From Firmicutes bacterium TM09-10 (GTDB lineage Bacteria > Bacillota > Clostridia > Lachnospirales > Lachnospiraceae): DNA of 64,000 bases. Position numbers and translations under genes: made by a program. Below the pieces are notes generated by a model that was not told where the DNA came from, ran no database searches, and saw nothing but the letters and a program-made list of their open reading frames with translations. Positions 58,510-64,000 of this stretch are shown here, piece after piece (the first letter of the stretch is position 1; every line of letters begins with the position of its first letter). Location of the stretch: assembly GCA_003481005.1 (NCBI GenBank), contig QUKC01000013.1:44558-108557 (forward strand). Reading direction: 5' to 3'.

Positions 58510-60162
58510 ATGGCAGAAAACAGCGTTATTATTTCGGCTGAAGAAGAAGCAAAGCTTTTGAAGCCCATCGATGAATATGTGGAAAAGATCCAGAAAAAAA
58601 TTGACGCATTACGCGTAGACGGATCGGACAAGGTGAATGATCTGAAAAACCAGATCGCTATTGCAAAGGAAAATAAGAACTTATCCAAAGCACAGAGAGA
58701 TAAGATCATTGAAAACAGCAAAAAAGAGCTGGAAAATGCGAAAAAGGTAGAAGCAGACAACAAGGAAGAAATTAAAAAGCTGATCGCAGAGGCAGAGGAT
58801 TATCTGGCGAAGCATTACAAGAAGGATTACTACGATGTAGTAAACAATAGCTGTAAGGCTGCAAAGGCAGAAGAAAACAGCAGATATGAGAAGGTCAAAG
58901 CAGATTTAAAGAGCGAGCATCAGAAAAAGATCGCTTCTCTGAAGGATGCAGAGGAGATCAAGGCTGAAAAATATGTGTTGAAAAACAAATTGTTTGATGC
59001 ACAGATGACTCACGAATCCAGAATGCAGGAGATCAAAGACAGAAGACATGAAGCATTTATGCATAAATATCATCTGATCGATCTGCTGAGAACCTCCAAG
59101 TTCACATTCCCTCAGCAGAGAGCACAGAAACTGGAAAATTACAGATACTCCTTCAATTTATCCCAGTTTTTGTACAAAAACGGTCTGTACATCGTAATCA
59201 TCCTGATTTTTATTGCATTGTGTATCATCACACCAATCGTTAAAAATACACAACTGCTGACCGTTACCAATATCCTGAATATCTTACAGCAGGCATCCCC
59301 GCGTATGTTCCTTGCACTTGGTGTTGCCGGCCTGATCCTGTTGACAGGTACGGACCTTTCGGTAGGACGTATGGTTGGTCTGGGTATGGTTACAGCAACC
59401 ATTATCATGCATAATGGAATCAATACAGGTGCCGTATTCGGGCATGTATTTGACTTCTCTGCTATGGCTCCTACTGCGAAAGCATTGCTTGCATTGTTAA
59501 TGTGTGTGATCTTTACAACGGTATTTTCCATGATTGCCGGCTTCTTCATGGCAAGATTCAAAATGCATCCGTTTATTTCTACAATGGCGAATATGCTGAT
59601 CATTTTTGGTCTGGTAACCTATGCTACCAAGGGTGTATCCTTCGGTGCCATCGATTTTGCGATCCCTAACACCTTCATTCCGCAGATCGGCAAATTCCCG
59701 ACGATCATCCTGTGGGCAGTTGCAGCAGTTATCATTGTATGGTTTATCTGGAATAAAACAACATTTGGTAAAAACCTGTATGCGGTAGGCGGAAATCCGG
59801 AAGCAGCAGCAGTATCTGGTATTTCTGTATTCAAAGTAACGATGGGAGCATTTATCCTGGCAGGTATCCTGTATGGCTTCGGCTCCTGGCTGGAATGTAA
59901 CCGTATGGTTGGTTCCGGCAGTGCAGCTTATGGACAGGGATGGGATATGGATGCCATCGCAGCCTGCGTAGTTGGCGGTGTTTCCTTTACCGGTGGTATC
60001 GGTAAGATTTCCGGAGTTGTAACGGGTGTATTGATCTTTACCTCTCTGACCTACTCTCTGACGATTCTGGGTATTGATACAAACCTTCAGTTCATCTTTG
60101 AAGGTATCATTATCCTGGCAGCCGTAACCCTTGACTGTCTGAAATATGTACAGAAAAAATAA
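58510..60162 (+). CDS. mglC: Galactose ABC transporter permease with long N-terminal coiled coil
   Basis: 550 residues from the ATG at 58510 (AGGAGG upstream), against ~336 in E. coli. The first ~215 residues are hydrophilic and strongly charged, with repeated Lys/Glu/Ala helices (KKELENAKKVEADNKEEIKKL, KVKADLKSEHQKKIASLKDAEEI) that predict a coiled coil. Normal MglC follows from FLYKNGLYIVIILIFIALC: LALGVAGLILLTGTDLSVGRMVGL and the coupling motif AVGGNPEAAAVSGI. The extension would face the cytoplasm, beside MglA. Confidence 0.93.
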   Translation: MAENSVIISAEEEAKLLKPIDEYVEKIQKKIDALRVDGSDKVNDLKNQIAIAKENKNLSKAQRDKIIENSKKELENAKKVEADNKEEIKKLIAEAEDYLAKHYKKDYYDVVNNSCKAAKAEENSRYEKVKADLKSEHQKKIASLKDAEEIKAEKYVLKNKLFDAQMTHESRMQEIKDRRHEAFMHKYHLIDLLRTSKFTFPQQRAQKLENYRYSFNLSQFLYKNGLYIVIILIFIALCIITPIVKNTQLLTVTNILNILQQASPRMFLALGVAGLILLTGTDLSVGRMVGLGMVTATIIMHNGINTGAVFGHVFDFSAMAPTAKALLALLMCVIFTTVFSMIAGFFMARFKMHPFISTMANMLIIFGLVTYATKGVSFGAIDFAIPNTFIPQIGKFPTIILWAVAAVIIVWFIWNKTTFGKNLYAVGGNPEAAAVSGISVFKVTMGAFILAGILYGFGSWLECNRMVGSGSAAYGQGWDMDAIAACVVGGVSFTGGIGKISGVVTGVLIFTSLTYSLTILGIDTNLQFIFEGIIILAAVTLDCLKYVQKK

Positions 60163-60223
60163 GGATATCAACGTTGGAGGCTTTTGATTCCGACAATGTT
60201 GATACAGGAAAATAGGAAAGCAG

Positions 60224-60263
60224 GACCGCCCGGCCGTCCGATGGATGGCGAGGGCGGTTTTTT
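60224..60263 (+). terminator. Terminator of the mgl operon
   Basis: ACCGCCC pairs with GGGCGGT, followed by TTTTT. A weaker inverted repeat (TATCAACGTTG / CAATGTTGATA) lies before it at 60173-60203. Confidence 0.88.
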
Positions 60264-60332
60264 GTCGTATAGGAAACTTCGTTTCTATACGATAAAAACG
60301 CTCCGCGAGGATGCGCCAAGGCACATTCTTAT
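60262..60332 (+). repeat. R2 repeat, truncated copy 8
   Basis: GTCGTATAGGAAAC/GTTTCTATACGAT hairpin, AAAACGCTCCGCGAGGATGC, then GCCAAGGCACATTCTTATTT. Middle hairpins deleted, as in copy 7. Confidence 0.8.
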
Positions 60333-60433
60333 TTGCTCTTTTGGTAAATTTTTTATATATTCCTTCAGAAGAAAGCAAATTCTGCTATAATAAGAAAGGG
60401 ATAAAAAGAAGGGATAAAAAGAAGGGGATAAGC

Positions 60434-62047
60434 ATGGAACAATATAAAGTGATTCTTGTCGATGATGAGGTGGAGGTCATCGATATCATGAAACAGAAGA
60501 TCCGCTGGAATGATCTGGGTTTTGATGTGGTAGGCAGTGCTACCAATGGCGTGAAGGCTCTGGAGCTGGTGGAAAAGCTTCAGCCGGACGTGGTGCTGAC
60601 GGATATTAAGATGCCTTACATGGATGGGCTGGAGCTGGCCAGAAAGCTGAACCAGGACTATCCGAATATTTACATTATGCTTTGTACAGGCTTTGACGAA
60701 TTTGAATATGCAAAAGAAGCGGTTCATCTGGAAATCAAAGAATATATGCTGAAACCAATCAGCGCCACGGAGCTGTCAGACAGTCTGGTGAAGCTGAAAA
60801 ATACCCTGGACAAGGAACGGGAAGAAAAATTAAATGTAAAAAAACTGGAGGATTATTTTCAGGAAGTGCTGCCAAAGCTACAGTCCAATTTCTTTATTTC
60901 CCTGATCGAGGGAAGAGTTGGCGAAGAGGACTATGAACGATTTCTTCAGAACTATCGGGTGGATATGAAGGGACCTTTGTTTTGCTGCATTATCTTTCAT
61001 ACTTCGGAAAATGATGTGCCGGATGGCATGAATCCCTTATTGTTATCCATGTCCGTGGAACGAGAAGTGAAACAGCGGCTGACAGAGAACTGTAATTGTC
61101 AGGAATTTATCTATATGGGCAACACAATTTTGATCATGGAGCTTCATTCAGAAGAGGAGATGGCCCAATTGACGGATAGCTGTGACCGATTCTGTCGCTG
61201 GGCATGGAGAATTATGGGGGCGGCGGTTACTGCAGGAATCGGAACCGTATGCAATAGTCTGCATGATATCAGCATCTCTTACGAGGGAGCCAGAGAGGCA
61301 GTGTCCTACCGTGTCTTATATGGAACCAAACGAGCGATCAATATTGCAGAGATAGTTCCGAAAGAGTCCAAAAAGACGGTTCCCCTGGAGGAAACAAGAA
61401 TGCAGGATCTGTTCCGTGCCATTCACGTGGGAGATCAGGAGGAGATCCGGAAAGAAGCGATCAAGGAGATAGAAAAACTCCATAAGAATGCAGATACCAT
61501 CAGTCAGTATAATCTGGCTACCATGGAGATTGTCAGCGGATTTTTCAAGTTTTGTGCCAATAATTCTATGGATTTTAATGATATCTCCGGAAATGTACAA
61601 AACCTTTACGAAAGAGTCACCCAGTTAGACGAAACCTCCATGACAAACTGGATCATCAATATGTCTACAGCCATCAGCGAAAAACTGAAAAGTACCAGAA
61701 ACAGTACCTCCAGACGTATGATCACTGACGCGCAGAATATTGTAAAGCAAAGATATATGGAGCCTGACATTTCACTGGATGAGGTGTGTGCAGATCTTGG
61801 GGTATCCAATTCCTACTTTTCTTCTATTTTTAAGAAGGAAACAGGGCAGCCCTTTGTCACTTATCTTACGGATTACCGAATGGACAGAGCAGAAGAGCTG
61901 GTACTCAACACCGATGAAAAAAGCTATAAGATAGCAGAAAAAGTAGGATATCAGGATGCAAATTACTTCAGTTATGTGTTTAAAAAGAAATTCGGCGTTT
62001 CCCCATCCAAATACAGAGCCTCCGGGAAAAAAGAAAACGAAAAGTAG
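60434..62047 (+). CDS. YesN-type response regulator with AraC-family DNA-binding domain
   Basis: 537 residues from the ATG at 60434 (GAAGGGG site upstream). Receiver domain 1-125 with phospho-acceptor D57 in VVLTDIKMPYMDG and the switch Lys in YMLKPIS. A long middle region (to ~430) as in YesN proteins, then two AraC-type helix-turn-helix motifs: ISLDEVCADLGVSNSYFSSIFKKETG and KIAEKVGYQDANYFSYVFKKKFG. Placed just after mglBAC; it most likely activates them when sugar is sensed. Confidence 0.92.
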   Translation: MEQYKVILVDDEVEVIDIMKQKIRWNDLGFDVVGSATNGVKALELVEKLQPDVVLTDIKMPYMDGLELARKLNQDYPNIYIMLCTGFDEFEYAKEAVHLEIKEYMLKPISATELSDSLVKLKNTLDKEREEKLNVKKLEDYFQEVLPKLQSNFFISLIEGRVGEEDYERFLQNYRVDMKGPLFCCIIFHTSENDVPDGMNPLLLSMSVEREVKQRLTENCNCQEFIYMGNTILIMELHSEEEMAQLTDSCDRFCRWAWRIMGAAVTAGIGTVCNSLHDISISYEGAREAVSYRVLYGTKRAINIAEIVPKESKKTVPLEETRMQDLFRAIHVGDQEEIRKEAIKEIEKLHKNADTISQYNLATMEIVSGFFKFCANNSMDFNDISGNVQNLYERVTQLDETSMTNWIINMSTAISEKLKSTRNSTSRRMITDAQNIVKQRYMEPDISLDEVCADLGVSNSYFSSIFKKETGQPFVTYLTDYRMDRAEELVLNTDEKSYKIAEKVGYQDANYFSYVFKKKFGVSPSKYRASGKKENEK

Positions 62048-63866
62048 AAAAAGTACCGTATTTAACATACAGACGATCATTTTGTCTGTCCTTATGGCAA
62101 TCTCATTGGTCACGATCATTGTCATGGGACTGTTGCTGTACCATCGCTTCAAGCTGGCATTGGAAAAAACAGCAGTGGACAACGCGGAAGCAACCGTGGA
62201 GGGAACTGTAGACCGGTTAAATGCAGATCTGCTGGATATTCGCCAGATCTTTAATGGAGCAAACTATAACGTGGTTCAGCAGTTTGATATATCCAGCCGG
62301 GAATTTGTGGAGCAATTCAGTCTTCTTTATGAGACCAACTCCGATAAGGTTCAGAGTGTGGCATTGTATGACCATGAAGGAAAACTGATCGCATCTGAGC
62401 CGGTGGCGTTAGAAAAGAAAAATGTGCAGGTGCAGACTCAGGAGTGGTATGAAAATGCAGAAAATGCAATTGAAAATGTACATTTTTCCACACCCCATAT
62501 CCAGGAATTGTTTGAAGACGGAGCCTATCGGTACCAGTGGGTGGTTTCTCTGAGCAGCTATGTGGATGTCAATAAAGGAGAAATACCGGAAACCGGCGTT
62601 CTTTTACTGGATATGAAATATTCTGTGATCCGGGATGTCATGAAACAGATCAACGATTCTTCCGATGGGATCTATTATTATCTGAGCAGCCAGGGCGGAG
62701 AGATGATCTATCATCCCCGGGGAACGGAATTAAACCGCGGATTATTTAAAGAAAACAGTCTGGAAGCTACAAAATATGAGGATGGAACCTACGAGATCCG
62801 TGCCGATGGTCAGAACGAGACCGTGATCGTCAGAAGCGTAGCTTATACCGGCTGGAAGATGATCGGTGTTGTGCCTGAGAGCGTGCAGGAGTCAAACTTT
62901 AAAAATTTCCGTTACTATGTATTTGCCACTATTTTAGTCCTGTTGGTCATGCTTTTGGAGGGAAACCAGCTGGTATCCCGGAAGATATCCAAACCGATCC
63001 GGGAGCTGGACGCTTCTGTTAAGACCTATGAAGCAGGAGGAAAGCCGGATATTTATATTGGAGGCTCCTCTGAGATCCGTCATCTGGGACATTCGGTACA
63101 GAAGTCTTATGAGCAGATCGAAGAACTGATGGATGAGATCATCCGACAGCAAAATGAACGGAGAAAAAGTGAACTGGATGCCCTGCAAAGCCAGATCAAT
63201 CCTCATTTTCTGTATAACACACTGGAATCCATCACCTGGATGGTGGAAGCCCAGGAAAATGAAGGAGCAGTCCGTATGATCTCTGAACTGGCAAAACTGC
63301 TTCGTGTCAGCCTGTCCAGGGGAAAGACCATTATCTCTATCAAAGACGAGCTGCAGCACAGCAGAAGTTACATGAATATCCAGCTGGCACGGTACAAAGA
63401 ACGATTTAAAACAGAATTCCGGATCGAGAAAGAGATCGAAAACTACTGCATCGTAAAGCTGGTGATCCAGCCCATTCTGGAAAATGCCATTTATTATGGT
63501 GTTGGAAATATGGATGAGGATGAGGACGGCAGGATTATCGTCAGTGGAGAAAAGAAAGAGGAGGACATCCTGATCACCATTGAAGACAACGGTATGGGTA
63601 TGCCGGAAGAGGTTCTGGAAAAAATCCTGACGGACAACAGCAAAGTTCCGAAGCACGGCTCCGGCGTTGGGGTGATCAATGTGCATTCCAGAATCCGGCT
63701 GATGTTTGGAGAAAAATATGGTCTGTCTATAGAAAGTGAACCGGATGAAGGAACAAGGGTCACGATCCGTATTCCTGCAATTCCATATACACCGGAAAAT
63801 GCAGAAAGACTGGAATCACAAAAATATATCCAGAGGAGATCGGCAGATGAAAAAGAATCGGGTTAA
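61956..63866 (+). CDS. YesM-type sensor histidine kinase
   Basis: Up to 636 residues. Start is uncertain: the ATG at 61956 (GGATATCAGG before it) or 61974; both lie inside the regulator gene, giving an out-of-frame overlap of 74-92 bases. First membrane helix IILSVLMAISLVTIIVMGLLLY, an extracellular sensor region of ~270 residues, second helix VFATILVLLVMLL, HAMP-like segment, histidine box LQSQINPHFLYNTLESI, and an ATPase domain with PILENAIYYG and IEDNGMGM..GSGVGVINVHSRI. Partner of the regulator before it. Confidence 0.88.
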   Translation: MQITSVMCLKRNSAFPHPNTEPPGKKKTKSRKSTVFNIQTIILSVLMAISLVTIIVMGLLLYHRFKLALEKTAVDNAEATVEGTVDRLNADLLDIRQIFNGANYNVVQQFDISSREFVEQFSLLYETNSDKVQSVALYDHEGKLIASEPVALEKKNVQVQTQEWYENAENAIENVHFSTPHIQELFEDGAYRYQWVVSLSSYVDVNKGEIPETGVLLLDMKYSVIRDVMKQINDSSDGIYYYLSSQGGEMIYHPRGTELNRGLFKENSLEATKYEDGTYEIRADGQNETVIVRSVAYTGWKMIGVVPESVQESNFKNFRYYVFATILVLLVMLLEGNQLVSRKISKPIRELDASVKTYEAGGKPDIYIGGSSEIRHLGHSVQKSYEQIEELMDEIIRQQNERRKSELDALQSQINPHFLYNTLESITWMVEAQENEGAVRMISELAKLLRVSLSRGKTIISIKDELQHSRSYMNIQLARYKERFKTEFRIEKEIENYCIVKLVIQPILENAIYYGVGNMDEDEDGRIIVSGEKKEEDILITIEDNGMGMPEEVLEKILTDNSKVPKHGSGVGVINVHSRIRLMFGEKYGLSIESEPDEGTRVTIRIPAIPYTPENAERLESQKYIQRRSADEKESG

Positions 63867-64000
63867 ATTTCTTATAATTGAGCTTTTTTTGCTGATGCTG
63901 GCGGTCTTCTTTGTATGGAAGATTTTTGATCAGAACGTTGCAGAGACCCGGATTGCCGTAATCCTTCCAGAGTCCGGTGATAAGCGCTGGAATGCCCTGA
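63847..64000 (+). CDS. Membrane-anchored sugar-binding protein, N-terminal fragment (cut by window end)
   Basis: ATG at 63847 with AGAGGAG upstream, overlapping the kinase stop by 20 bases. The visible 51 residues are a signal anchor (KFLIIELFLLMLAVFFVWKIF) followed by TRIAVILPESGDKRWNAL, the first strand of a periplasmic-binding-protein fold (family 1, sugar type). No lipobox Cys is seen. It probably acts as a sugar co-sensor for the YesM-like kinase. Confidence 0.7.
   Translation, partial: MKKNRVKFLIIELFLLMLAVFFVWKIFDQNVAETRIAVILPESGDKRWNAL

Overview
The window looks like chromosomal DNA of a gut Lachnospiraceae-type Firmicute (class Clostridia). Reasons: AGGAGG ribosome sites before almost every gene, TTGACA-17-TATAAT promoters, two T-box riboswitches, pyrBI with a zinc-binding regulatory chain, YesM/YesN-type two-component genes, LtaC-type lipoboxes, and moderate GC. 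No rRNA, tRNA, CRISPR array, phage or plasmid genes were seen.

Layout. 1-4.1 kb: two CobW-type G3E GTPases (one His-rich, one fused to a YcgQ/DUF1980-like domain), a YlmH-like S4 protein, a CmpB-family membrane protein and a ZIP zinc transporter. 4.2-6.5 kb (minus strand): hypothetical gene, pyrI, pyrB, preceded by a pyrBI-style leader peptide/attenuator. 6.6-10.3 kb: PH-domain gene, then a wrecked tryptophan operon (intact-looking Trp T-box, trpE pieces fused to the 3' two thirds of trpA), then ilvE, whose ribosome site is separated from its start by a small IS200/IS605-like element. 10.7-16.3 kb: GH38 mannosidase, NlpC/P60 hydrolase, MATE pump. 16.3-21.4 kb: accessory genes (HipBA-like module, GNAT, AlkD-like repair protein, DUF4143 ATPase, phosphoesterase). 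21.5-25.3 kb: heterodimeric ABC exporter. 25.4-29.9 kb (minus): carA-carB. 30.2-34 kb: sulfur amino acid genes (metB/metC-like, malY/patB-like, cysK). 34-36.7 kb: Asn T-box plus asnB, and a C39-like protein with a structured leader. 36.9-45 kb: peptide-type ABC importer, M20 amidohydrolase and Gfo/Idh oxidoreductase. 45-53.7 kb: Eis-like acetyltransferase, DUF1653 protein, mutY, glycosyltransferase, a second carB, gpmA. 54-64 kb: second MATE pump, then mglB-mglA-mglC and a YesN/YesM two-component pair followed by the start of another binding protein.

Four things stand out. (1) The MglB-like galactose-binding lipoprotein appears to be a circular permutation: the segment that is N-terminal in E. 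coli MglB is C-terminal here, with all sugar-contact residues kept. (2) Three families of intergenic repeats (called R1, R2, R3 here) fill the gaps between genes. R2 and R3 fold into multi-hairpin structures whose arms differ in sequence between copies but stay self-complementary, so the fold itself is conserved. (3) The trp operon has collapsed but its T-box leader remains. (4) Several RNA-level control devices can be read: pyrBI attenuator, two T-boxes, terminator-like hairpins between promoter and gene at both MATE loci, and an unassigned three-way-junction leader.

A shared sequence motif at the promoters of the metB-like gene, cysK and the peptide transporter suggests one sulfur/cysteine regulator acts on all three, and so that the transporter plus M20 deacylase may bring in sulfur-containing peptides or N-acyl amino acids. 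That functional link is inference.
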